A DNA stretch of 64,000 nt from Panaeolus papilionaceus. Its lineage: Eukaryota > Basidiomycota > Agaricomycetes > Agaricales. Below are positions 33,194-44,470 of the stretch, piece by piece (the stretch's first letter is position 1; every line of letters starts with the position of its first letter). The notes under the pieces are model-generated. The model ran no database searches and was not told the origin of the DNA. It saw only the letters and a program-made list of their open reading frames with translations. The position numbers were made by a program, and so were the translations under genes. The DNA lies in assembly GCA_015501605.1 (NCBI GenBank), contig JADNRZ010000027.1, forward strand, positions 62,001-126,000, read 5' to 3'.

Positions 33194-34673
33194 ATGTCAT
33201 CGCCTCCATCTAGCCCTACAGCTTCCCATGATGAGAACATCCCACCCCTCAACCCCAATGCATCTCGCGATGAATTATTGAAGGTACGCTTCAAGTTTGA
33301 AGTTCAGATTGGCGGCAGTCAGCATCATGTGACCGCGATTACAGATTGCTCGTCGGTATCAAGTCGAGCATAATTCTGCGCAAGCCGAACTCAAGCGCCT
33401 CACTCGCAAGCTGGACGACATCACCAACCAGAGCGATAACTCGCCAGGTCCTTCCAAGCGTAGAAAGGTCACAAATCGCCCTGCCAGATCTCATTCAAAT
33501 TATTCCGACGACGACGACGACAGTGGGGACGACATCAGCTCACGACAATCCAAAGATGATCAAATTGTGGAGAAAGCTGGCCACAAGTTTTGCCTCATTC
33601 ATTGTCTATGGCTTCATTCTGGAGACGAACTCTTTGACACGAAGTTGGATGACGACTATGAACCCGCAGAGCGCTTTGAGAATGACCACAACAAGGTTCA
33701 AGGCCAACTCCGAGAGGTAGCAGAACTTCTGAGGGATCGATTCGATGTAAGCTCTCTGCACAAGAGATGGCTTCGACGCCAGGTCAGTTTCACATTCTTT
33801 CGGTAAACTTCTTTCCCTCATCTCACGGGTTCTGACTCTGTCCAGTTCCTGCAAGGCATGAGCCAACAACGACACAATACAGCTAGTCGTATCCGTCACC
33901 GATGCGGTTCAATTCTGGGAATCTCGGAGGCTGACATGTTGAAGCCTGAGGTGAGGCGAGATCGCTTTCGGGGGGAGATTGGATGGGTAGCGGCAACAGG
34001 GAAGTATTCTAGTCTCAACGTTCCCATCCTTCACGAGCAGTGGAATGGCGAATACTCTCTTTCCTCGGTATTCCTGAATAAGAAGCTTATGGGTGTAAGT
34101 GTGTTCCCTTGATATCTCGGTGTCGACCTGACTCCTTCCCTCTCAGGTATATGTTACTCTCATCCGTGGCCCACATGCCGGACGCCATTTCATGTCTGGA
34201 GAGTTGATCCGTCCCCACACTGAAACGATGGACCGCATTCATCATATTCGTAACATTACACCGGGCGCTATCGCCACTTGCAGTGTTCTGGTAAGCTCCA
34301 TACTAATTATATTCTCGTCTCTTGTATAACTCATTCTTTTTCTATCGTGTTTTAGGCTCGTTGGGCGCTCTCGAGTGACGACACCTTGCAGCAGGTTGGT
34401 TCCAGCACAGGAATCCAATACCTCAAGGATTACGAGGAGTATTTGATAATACTCGAGAAAGGTCTCCGAGACAACAAGAAGAGCATAATCAATGTCATAA
34501 AGGTGTGGGACTCGAAGATATTTCCTGACTCCGATTGCAGCATCGTGAAGAAATCAAAGGATGACGATGGAAGCGAGCTCCAGCGCGCACTGGATCAGCT
34601 GGATGCAGATTCTGAGGGGGAGACGGAGAAGGAGGACAATGGCGAAGATAACCCCGAGGGTACTCAGAATTGA
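33194..34673 (+). CDS. Plavaka-associated protein of an uncharacterised basidiomycete family (412 aa)
   Basis: Five exons, 33194-33283, 33345-33782, 33846-34094, 34147-34290 and 34356-34673, give 412 aa with no stop. The N-terminus has a short coiled coil (QAELKRLTRKLDDITNQ), a basic nuclear-localisation-like PSKRRKV and an acidic run (DDDDDSGDD). The conserved core starts near EKAGHKFCLIHCLWLHSGDE and includes HKRWLRRQ, AARWALSSDDTLQQVG-like helices and YLKDYEEYLIILEKGLRDNK. The tail is highly acidic (DADSEGETEKEDNGEDNPEG). Such proteins are common in mushroom genomes; it may be the group called DUF6698, but I cannot check this. Its position inside the transposon, divergent from the transposase, suggests an accessory role such as DNA binding or regulation, not catalysis. 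Confidence 0.8.
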
Positions 34674-35009
34674 ATCGCTACGTGAATCATGAAGTCCAGG
34701 AGTAATGTATTATTCAAGCTTTCTGGCTCCTTTACTTGTCTACGTATTTGTAGTATTTTAGGCGCAATTGCTGTATATTCTAATCACCGCTAATAATACC
34801 TATTTTCTGATATAACCCAGTGTGTATGTGCCAGATGTATGAGGACGAAATAGCGAGATATAGCGCCATAAGTCTTGTCACACATAATGCAACATGCATG
34901 AACATATCTAGCTAATTTTACATACAGGTTGGAAGCCGAATATTGGTTCATATATATATGGGTATTAACTGTCTGACTGACCAACCAATATCCAGGTGGA
35001 CGAGCGTGT

Positions 35010-35246
35010 ACACTCTATATAGGCTCTGACTTATGCCAGTCCACGCTATCACCCACCAAAATTATGAAACAGGTATATAGATGAGCATCACCACCGCTTC
35101 ACTCTATGAATAATATCCGTTGTTTACTCTATATAGGTTCTGACTTACGGAGACGGGGTGGACACACTGGCCGAAATCCTGATGGACTGATACACCTCTA
35201 TAGACACAGTATAAACACGGATACCTTTTTTGTGATTTTTCCGACA
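35010..35246. repeat. Right terminal/subterminal region of the Plavaka element
   Basis: Shared with 14505-14742. Contains two copies of ctctatatagg(c/t)tctgactta (35013 and 35127), the inverted ctgatacacctctata near 35188, and the terminal GTGATTTTTCCGACA. Confidence 0.75.
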
Positions 35247-35248
35247 GT

Positions 35249-35567
35249 GTCATCATTCCTCTTACAAATCTCGCGAGTGAACATCCTGGAAACATTCACC
35301 CTTCATACTGTGTTTTTTCGCGAGTCGGACATGCTACCTCGTCTGGACAGTTGGTCGACGATCGCAGACTGTATATCAAGCGAGGACCAATTCCCGAAGA
35401 TTTCGAAATTCTGTTTCTCTTTGAACATCCATTGCCGTACTAAGTTTGTGTTGAGTTCCATCGATGTGCGACACTATGAAACTGGGCTCAAGGATACTCT
35501 CAGGAGAAGGATTAGGGGAGGTGTTGAGGTCGAGATATCGATGACGTCCGTTGACGGGAGGCTCTAG
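35249..35567 (+). pseudogene. F-box/LRR-type protein, 3' part
   Basis: 319 bp open to TAG, starting right after the GT duplication at the right end of the Plavaka element. The coding is amphipathic and Leu/Ile-rich (SSFLLQISRVNILETFTLHT, then DSWSTIADCISS), as expected for the end of a Leu-rich F-box protein. Joined to 26326-27497 it gives 1491 bp, an exact multiple of three, so the parent gene had 496 aa. Transcription from the interrupted gene is unlikely to reach it. Confidence 0.82.
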
Positions 35568-35939
35568 TTTGAGTGTACATCACCATGTAACACGTATTTC
35601 AAACTGTCTGCCTACTGACAGGCCTGTAGTAAGGTATCATAAAATCCAAGATCACGCCGCTTTTGGTTCATACAGCGGGAACTTATGAGTTTACGATGAT
35701 TCAGAAGGAGAATGGGGTGAAGGAGCGAAAATCCAACAACACATATGATGTCGTGTCGGTCCATGCATCACTGTTGGCGGCGGTGACCTTACTAATTGAC
35801 CATGCTTGTTGCGCTGGTAGGTGGTGAGAGCAAGTTGACGTTTGGTGGCCATGGACAGTGTGTATGAACAGGCATCAATTTGGGCGATGAACGCGAGGAT
35901 GGGAGAAGTCAATGAGCTTCTGATTATCAACTTTATTCA

Positions 35940-38900
35940 ACGCGAATACACCCAGTAATCTGATTAAAAGTCAGTGCTCAAACACTTGAAGGACCCAGAA
36001 AAATATGACTCACATATACATCCCGCACAAATGGGTTCTGACGTCTGTAACCCACGTCGACGGCTCAGGTGGCGCACCCCTCATGATCCAACTTCGTCAT
36101 CCTCTCTTCCTGTCTCTCTACTAACCCAAACATACCCATTCACATGCCAACTATTTTCCACTCGCACCCCCGACAGTAATCGTACTCAGAGTGATCACAA
36201 CCCCGTCGTAGTTACCACCCCCCACTTCTGCCTGACCCCACCCTGAACCATCCGACAATCCGCTGACCTTCAACGACGCTTCCTGGACCGTCCGGAACAC
36301 CTAGAGCCAACAAAACTCAATGAAGAGCAGGATACGATGAGAATGTTCCTCTTACAAAAGGAGTGAGGTCCACCGGTGGATCCAGGCGTCTGGTAGAGGT
36401 CAAAGTGGCTGCGACGCCAACGTCACCCCGCCATCAATTTCCTCTCCCAACAGCAACATCACACCCTTTCAACTCTCCACTGAGCGGCGTGGGGTATTGA
36501 CCTCACTGTCGCGTTGACCAAACCGACAAAATGACCATGTCCTGGTCATGGCATAGTCGTAGCGGGAGGGGAGAAGAAATCTATGATGGAAATTGATGAC
36601 GTGGCTGGCGTGGGGGATGAGTGATCACCATTTCTTATCATGCTGGCGAGTCGTGATACAGATTCCAAGCACCTAGGGATCACAGGTAGGGATCGTGAGT
36701 TAATTGGGGACGCCGGAAGGGTAGTAGTAGACAGTACTTACAGAAGATTGAGTGCACGATCGCAAGTTGGGGTTGAAGGAAGTATAACGAGAGTGGCCAG
36801 CGTAGTAGCCATCGTTTGGGGTGTAGAGACACGGGAGTATGCCTGAACCACAATCGCAGACAGAGGAGATATAGAAGCGATGTTGAGGTAGGAACGAAAG
36901 GAGGGCAGGGATGAAAATTGTAAGGAATTCCAGGGAGGGTATCCATCGTCTACCTTCCCCGAAGATGATGATCCACTGCTCATAGCCACATATTCCAGCA
37001 ATACAACTGCAGCTCGCCCGATGCTTTCAGCCCGTGTTTTCCTCATGCCATCTAACAGCCACCAGTGCAGAAAAACCGTCCTGCCCCGCTCATCCTTCTC
37101 GTCGAATTTGAACGATGACGACTCATATACCCGCTACACCCGTTCATTTAGAAGCGGTGACTCAGGAGAACCTCCTTTTGCTGTGCCGACAGCACCGAGT
37201 GGTGGTGTTCTCGTTTCTCTCTCTCTCTCTCTCGTTTTCTCCCCCCTCTAGGTTTGACTACCCCCTCCTCAGCTCAACCCAGCCTCCTTCACCCTCTCTT
37301 TCCCGGTCTTCTCCTCGTTCTTCCTGAGGATACATATTGATCATCGTATTTGTTGATACAAGGACAGGCGACACAGGTGAAAATGGTGGTGTTGAACCCA
37401 GAGGTGATGTAGCTGATATTGGCGTTGGAGGCGGCGCGGGTGTAGGTGAAACGGTGTACGAGAGACCAGAAGAATAGGATGGACTGAGGGAATCGCAGCC
37501 GACTTTGACACGTCCAGGTGATATTTCACGTTCTGTCTCCCTTCTTCGCTTCAACCCGCTCGTGTTTTCGTCAACATCAACGTCCGTGCTCAACAGTTTC
37601 ATAGACGTTTCCTTCCCCCCTCTCCTCTCTCTCACTCAGTTCTTCCATCCCGATCTCCCGATCGCCCCTCCCTGTTCACCCCTCGCAACAACTTCCCTTC
37701 CACATCCTCACCCATCATCACCACCAACGTCAGGCCGCCCGCTTCACTCGCGGTCTCCTCCATTTGCGATACCACGCAGTGACAGCTAAGGATTGTGCAG
37801 AGTTCGGCGTCGTTCTGTGAGTTATGGGCAAGGGTCGTGCTTGAGGTTCAGGGATCTCCAGTGGCACTAGGCAAAGGTGAGCGAGGGAGAGGGGTGCTGG
37901 TGTTGGATGTGGGATACGGAATTAGGATGAGGCGGTGAAAGCAGAGGCGGAAGTTTGAGGTTTGCTATCGCGACACTGGCGTAATCCTTCTCCTTCACGT
38001 CCTCCTTGTGTCGTTCCGAAGGCACCTGACCTTAACACAACGGCAGGTACGACTGAAGACGGAGTTCACGAGGGGCAGGCGACGGTGAAGCGGGGGCAGT
38101 GGTCAGTGAGAGCGTTGTTGAACGGGTGTGGACACTGAGAGGAGATCGCGGGAGAGGAGGGAGAACTAATAGAAGTGGAGTGAATGCAGGACAGCTTGGG
38201 AGATGACGACAAAATCGTAGAAGGTGATGGTGATGACAGGTGCGGAGGACGGGTCTGATTGAAGCTGGAGCCTGAGCTGGAGTTGAAGTGATGACAGGGT
38301 GGGGATTGAAATATTGACGTCGCAGGCTCCCTCCTACTTGATATACCAGGACGAGCATGGATGGAGGGCGAAATTCGTGACTGTACTCCAGAAGCGGCAG
38401 GGGCGAGTGGACCATGGAGTGTAGCTAAAGCATCGTGCTCCAAAAATGCAGATGTTGACGAGGTCGTCGTAAATGAGTCGGCGCTATGAGAATAAGAGGA
38501 CAGGGGGCACTGTGGTTATCCTCCATGAGACGAACGCAGATTAGGCGGGGGTCGATCCCACCGCTGCTCTTTCTTCACCACCTCTAATGGTTGTTCCAGG
38601 AGCACCAGGATGTCACGTATACACCACTTTGGTGAGCCCAGACCTCGTTGATACCAGTCGTTGACGCGGTGGATGATTTCCGAGGACAGGATGACGTGGT
38701 CGTGTCTGGATAATACCCTGAGTCGGAAATAAGGGATAGCACACGGGAACTGTGGGGCATATGAGGGGTTATGGAAGGATTTTGTTTTCACTACACGGAT
38801 AGTTAAAACACCAAAAGAAAATAGAATTGTTTTGTCTAAATACACTGAAAACGTTGAAGCTACGTCAGAGCCAGGTCAGGTAAAGAAAAAAGGGGATCAT

Positions 38901-39450
38901 TCACTCACAAATATGACGTCCAAACCCTTTTAAGAGAGAAGATACAACCCAGCGGCCTGAAACATGCCCAACGCGTCAATAGCAGGCAGAACGAACACAT
39001 CCAACCACATCAACAACTCCAACCGCAGTACCCCGTCATCCAACAGTAGCCACAAGTCTTTACAGTTTTAAATCATCCAATAAGGGAAAGGAAGGATTCC
39101 ATAAAAAGATAATTTTGGGACCTAGGGGAGGAAGACAAGGTGTCGGTGGTGGTCAATAATGAGCAGAGCTGTGACGCCAAGAGTCAAAGTTCAGATTTCC
39201 AAATTTGGCGAATGAGATATGTACATGGCACGTGCGCATTCTGATTTGGCGGGTCGACACAGACAGGGGCTTGGGTTTGAATTTGAGAGTCTAAGCTGTG
39301 AAGTCAGGGGAGCGGACGCTTGTTCATGCAAGTGCGAATTATTTTGTATATTTGGAGTCCATAAGGTTTAGCAATGTGTGATATCATGGATCGGTAATCA
39401 CTTTCTGCGCCATGTCAATCCCTAAAGCTGTGTCGAAGGCTTGAAGCCCG
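35940..39450 (-). pseudogene. U2 block: minus-strand Ser/Pro-rich orphan gene, broken
   Basis: Same order of pieces as U1. The helical piece is at 38516-38845 (ILSSEIIHRVNDWYQRGLGS, LLEQPLEVVKKEQ). A Ser/Pro-rich piece (SSSPKLSCIHSTSISSPSS) is at 38066-38443, and the linker (PLGSTPPFSPVSPVLVSTN) at 37258-37635. A piece starting MRKTRAESIGRAAVVLLEYV is at 36738-37046, ending before a donor site (gtaagtact). The last exon region (36000-36300) is shorter and has lost several bases relative to sister copies, so the reading frame is broken. Function unknown. Confidence 0.45.
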
Positions 39451-39871
39451 CCTTTGATTTATACATCGTCGGAAGTGCACCCAATTTTTACTTGATACCA
39501 TGATAGTATCAGCAAAAATTGAGGGAACTGAAGTTTTGAAGGATCAGGGAGTAATAAAGAAATGCAATACTATGCTTGATCATCGATGCTAACCTATCTT
39601 AGTTTTCAAGTCCGACTCGGAGGATGACGAATGTCGTGTCGATTTTGACATGGTACCATCCCAATTACTATCCCTCTGTCAACGCGTTACGGATACATAA
39701 TCACCTGATTGCTCGTCGCACCAATCGTATCGCATTGATCCCCCAGAATAGAAATCCTCAAGGTCGCCTCGTGCATATACATAGTTAGACTTGCGAATTT
39801 CGGTCACCTCTGACAAGCCCATCTTGCCTTTAACGTACTAAGTCCACTTCTTTGCTTGTCAATACCTCTCA

Positions 39872-41170
39872 ATGTCGACAATTCCGGAATTTGCAACTGA
39901 GCTCGAATGGATTACAGTTTCTGGAGCTGTGTCGGTAGAACGGGTCTCAAAATTAGGACCAATAGATGGGAGTGCAGGTTTTTTTGTATTTATGTAAGTG
40001 CTCAAAGCTACCGCGAGATAACGATTTATACATGGATGCATAGCCTGCTTGGGCCAACCGGGTCAGGGAAGAGTACAGCAAGTCAAATGATTATCAAACT
40101 TATGACTTGTGACAAACAGATTTACCAATTCTGTTGCAGTTCATAGAATCGCTCGCACCAAACACTTCACTCGGCCTTTCCAGCAATAAGTTGGAAGGGT
40201 TTACACAATCAGTAAACATATATCGGATCGTGAATATCAAGTTTGTAGGAACAGCCCCGATTTATCTTGTGGACGTTCCAGGCTTCGCAGATACCAAAAT
40301 CTCGTCAATGGGTATAGTCTCCATGCTCAGAAAGATGATTTGCACAAACAAGTGAGCCCCAGTTTCCTCTTTCTTGAGACACAAGCTGACCTCAAGCATA
40401 GTAATCCAGGGTTTTATATTCTCTACTTCACACCTATACACAACCCACGCCTTCCTGGAAGTCAAAGGCAGGTGTTGCGAACCTTTGAAGCATTGACAGG
40501 ACCTCAGTCAGCTGGGCTCATTACAATCGTTTCTACAATGTGGGACCTTGTTTGGGGCAAAAGCACCTCGAGGCGTGCAGAGAGCAATTTTAGCCAGCTT
40601 CGAGATGAGATCTGGGAGGTATGCTAATCTCAGAAATTTCTTGCAGTATTAATCAATGACATTCCCATCACTCATTAGCACTACATCAGCAGCGGAAGTA
40701 GCCTTGTCAGGTTTCAAAACACACAGGAGTCTGCACTGACAGTTTTAAATGGTGCTATTTTTGATCGAGGATTATTCGATGACTATCCCCTTAGGGAATC
40801 AATTTCACAGCCCCTCCGACAAACCCCATTCGCATCAGATCTATACAATGACCTCCAAACACAAATACAGGGTCTTCAATTACAACAAACCATCATTCAG
40901 TCAGATTTGCAGGATGCAAGAGAGCAATCAGATGAGCAGCTCATAGCCACCCTTGTTCCACAACTCAAGGAAATGCAGGGCCTTCTTGTGAAATTCAAGA
41001 AGGAGTTGGAAGAATTCAGCCCAGCACTGGACACTCCTCCTACCCCTGAACCCTCTGATTCCTTCACACCCACCCTGAATCCTATAACACAGAAGAAAGG
41101 GCCCTTTGGTAGGGTCATCGATTCAGCAAAGCGTCTGGAAAAGAAGCTTCACAGGAGCAGGGATCGTTAA
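39872..41170 (+). CDS. P-loop GTPase (AIG1-like fungal family), copy 2
   Basis: Five exons, 39872-39993, 40044-40077, 40140-40351, 40402-40618 and 40679-41170, join to 358 aa without a stop. G1 is GPTGSGKST, G3 is DVPGFADT, and the G4-like motif is VSTMWDLVWG. Intron 2 begins with GC (acaGCAAGT), where the three sister genes have GT, so it is a GC-AG intron if functional. The C-terminal coiled coil is followed by a Pro/Thr-rich spacer (LDTPPTPEPSDSFTPTLNP) and a basic amphipathic tail (KKGPFGRVIDSAKRLEKKLH). Copy 4 shares this tail type. Copies 1 and 3 have a different one. Function beyond GTP binding is unknown. Confidence 0.86.
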
Positions 41171-41740
41171 GCTGCCATGACCAGACTCCAGTAAGTCTTT
41201 TGCTACCAAGTCAAACAATAGCCATGCACTGATATAGTGTTTCAGTTTCATCCACTCTCCATCCAACTCTCTTTTCTCTCATCTTTTTTTTGTTTGAATA
41301 TTCTCTCTTCCTTTATAGCTCAATGTTCACATGTCCTTTCATTTTGGATTTTTCTATCTACATTTCGTATCTCTAGTTCTCTATCTACATCCTCTCGTCA
41401 ATATTGTGCTGTAATTAATCTGTCCATGGGTACCTTTATGTGTCTCAAGCGTGCCACTCTTGTCGCATTTGTGATACTCATGGATAATATTCTCGAATTC
41501 AAGGGAATGTCAACTGTGAGGGCTCACGATCGTTGGGCGTAATTCATGTGATGAGTCTTTGACATGAGCGATAGTAGCAAGCTGAGGAATGCAGGAGACA
41601 AAACGGGGCGATCTCACAAGAATTTCACTGAATACCGAGCGTAGTACTAAGAGGTCGCTGGTGCGAGGCACACAATGGAAGTTTATTCACATAATATATC
41701 TAGTCTAAAGCGCCTGACCGCGACTAACGCGCACTACGAA
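41171..41740. other. 3' flank of GTPase copy 2
   Basis: Begins with a segment also found after copy 4 (cactccagtaagtc-like, then gtcaaacaatag). T-rich, no gene seen. Confidence 0.6.
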
Positions 41741-44470
41741 TGAGTCGTTCTCTTTATAGAATCATCCATTACTTTCATATCGTGACACTCTCAAATCCAA
41801 CGATGACAAGTTGCATTTTGGCATGAGTAGTATTGAGCGTAATTGGGAACTGCAGTTGAGATGACGCGTGGAGTGAAATGGGTTGGGAACGGCGACGCCC
41901 CCGACGTTGATGTCGGTATCACGCTGGGGGAAGTGGAAGGATCGTCCAGGGGTAGAGAAAGAGCAGAAAGTGAGGTTAGAGAACTCGCAAGTTGAATCTC
42001 GGAGGTGGTACTGGGAAGTGGTAACGTGATTGACGACGACATCGTAAACGTCGGGATACCCATTTCAATCTGAGGCGATGTAGGAAGACATTGATTTCTA
42101 TAGGCGGTAACAGTCACTCCCCTCCCGCGCGTCCCTCACACTCTCCCTATCTATCACCCTCATCCCCGCCCTTCCCACCGCAGAATAGGCGGGTTTCTCC
42201 ACCTCATCAGGTGCAGTCCTTATATCCTCCAACGCCGCCTTCGCATCCCTCTTCTCCCTCTTCACCACCTATCCCAGAACTCTCGCTTTGAACAATGGCG
42301 ACTCGTACACTCGCTATAGATCCCCATCTAGAGCGCGTAAGCGACGAGAACCAGTCTTTTCACAGAACCAGTGGTGGCGATTTTGCGTCTTTCCCTTTCT
42401 CTCTCTGGTTTTTCGTCCCCTCTCGCTTGACTACCCCCTCCTTCTCTCCGTTCCTCTACAATTCGCACAGCCCACCCAGGCTGACCTCTTTTACGATTTT
42501 CGCCTCGTTGTTCCTTAGAGTAAGTATCGGTCATCGTATGTATTGATAGACGAGCGGGTGATATTGGTGACGATGCCAATGTTGAAGTCACGGATGATGC
42601 AGCTGATATTGAAGTTGGAGGCGGCGGATGTGCATGTAAATCGGTGCATGAGGATGAGGGACCAGAACCACCAGATGCGATGGAGGGAATCGGTAGTCGA
42701 CCACGACCAGTCAGGGCGCTAATTCACGTTCGCTCTCCGCCCCCATCACTTCAACCCCGCTCATGTTCTTGTCAACGTCAATGTCCCAGACTCCCAGCTC
42801 AACAACAACATAAACATTTCCTTCCCTGTCTCCTCTCTTCCGTTCGGTTGTTCCATCCCGTTCTCCCGTTCTCGCCTCCCTTTCCACTCATCACACGACC
42901 TGCCTCTCCATAGCGCCATTCATCATCCCCATCAACGCCAAACTGCCCCCCTTCCCTCGTAATCTCCGCCATTTGCGATATCGTGTTGTAACGAGTAAGC
43001 ATCTCTGCAGGGTCTAGCAGCGTTTTGTGGGGGTTTTTCGGTGAGGGTTGTGCTGGCAGTACATGCATGTTCAGGATTATTAGACGCAGGTGGACGAGGA
43101 AAGAGAGTCATACTGATGTTGATGGGGGACTTAGGATGCAGGATCAGAATGGGGCAGCGGAGGCACAGGGGGATGATGAGGCGGCGTGGGTGCAGGTAAA
43201 ACGGTGTATGAGGGACCAGAAGGATAAGATGGAGTGAGGGATCCAGCAGTCGAACATAAAGCGTCCAGGTGAAATTTGACGTTCGCCCTCCTTCACTGCC
43301 CTACAATGTCGCTCGTGTTCTCATCAACGTCAATGTCCCTACCCCAAGACAGAGACGTTTCCTTCCCTCGTCTCCTCTCTCCCCTTCAGTTTTCCTATCC
43401 CGTAATCTCTCGCTTTCCCCCTTCCCTTCCCACTGATCACAACGACTTCGCCCTCCACAGCATCACTGATCATCCGCACCAACGCCAAACTACCCGCTTC
43501 ATTCTTAATCTGCGCGAATTACGAGATTTAGGTTGTCGTCATGATAGGTAAGAATTCCAGGAGCGGAGCATGTCGCTTTCAGAGGTATTTTCGTGGGGAT
43601 ACGAATGGATCGGGGATGTGTGGTGAGTGGACGAAGAGCGCAAGTGCGGGTGTTGAGACTGGTGCCGGAGTTACGAGCACATGAGGTGGTAGCAATACAG
43701 GATTAAAGTCGGTCGACGGAGGCAGAGGTTTTCGGATCCCCATTCACCACACTTGTAGACTCGCACTTCTTCAAGTTTTCCTTCACATCCTCAATGATCG
43801 ATTTCTTCTCTGCATCTACCCTCATTCCTTCAAAATGTTCTCAGCGACCACAGTACCCACAACTGCCCTTTGGTTGCATCCACCAACATGTGTTGGAACA
43901 ATATTAGCTGTTATATTGACCTCGGCGAGCTTGCAGAGTAATTTACGAGTATGGAGGTTGAGGATATGGTGGCCAATGACGATGAGGGGCACCGGATGTG
44001 CGATGGTGGGTGTAGAGCTGAAGCCGCAGTTGGACCAGACAACGGGGTGGGGATATACAGCTGAATTCCTTCCGCCGCGCGCGACTAGCTATACCACGAA
44101 CACGTGAAAAATTGAGTGAAAGTAGAACATTGAGACCATACGCCTGAAGCGATCAAAAAGTGTTCATAAAGAGAGTATCATATATGGGGCTCGACAGCCG
44201 CACAAGGAGGGGACAACCTGGGCAGAGCAGGAATTGCCACTACGAGATTAAGATGATAGGAGGCTACCGATGTCGCTTTTGATCATGCCTGCTTCACTTT
44301 CTCCAAGCGTTGTTCCTGGTGCACCGGACGCCACGTACTCCCCACTTTCCCTAAATGGTACTGATCGTTAAAAATTCCAGGGAAAGTGGCATGACATGGT
44401 CGTGAGCCGAAGGTGGAGAGGGACGACAGGACGACTCGTGGTGTGTATGGTAGGATTAGATGCGCACATC
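41740..44470 (-). repeat. V3 block (minus-strand Ser/Pro-rich gene remnant)
   Basis: Counterpart of V1, longer by about 1 kb. It seems to contain two tandem versions of the linker segment (near 42540 and 43180: agacggtgtatgagggaccagaa-like runs). Minus-strand reading gives only short charged or Pro-rich pieces (42799-43068: ITREGGQFGVDGDDEWRYGE). No intact gene. Confidence 0.45.

Larger units (their letters stand above)
27498..35246. mobile_element. Complete Plavaka (CACTA superfamily) transposon
   Basis: 7749 bp, from TGTCGGAAAAATCAC at 27498 to its exact 15-base inverted copy ending at 35246. It is flanked by a 2-bp GT duplication (27496-27497 and 35247-35248). Removing the element and one GT rejoins the F-box reading frame exactly. 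Subterminal repeats of ggtgtatcag occur near the left end (27588-27620) and, inverted, near the right end (about 35188-35197). A doubled ctctatatagg(c/t)tctgactta lies near 35013 and 35127. It carries three genes: transposase (29024-32927, minus), a coiled-coil protein (28115-28730, minus) and a divergent plus-strand gene (33194-34673), all open. It may be able to mobilise itself and the 13614-14742 element. Confidence 0.9.
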
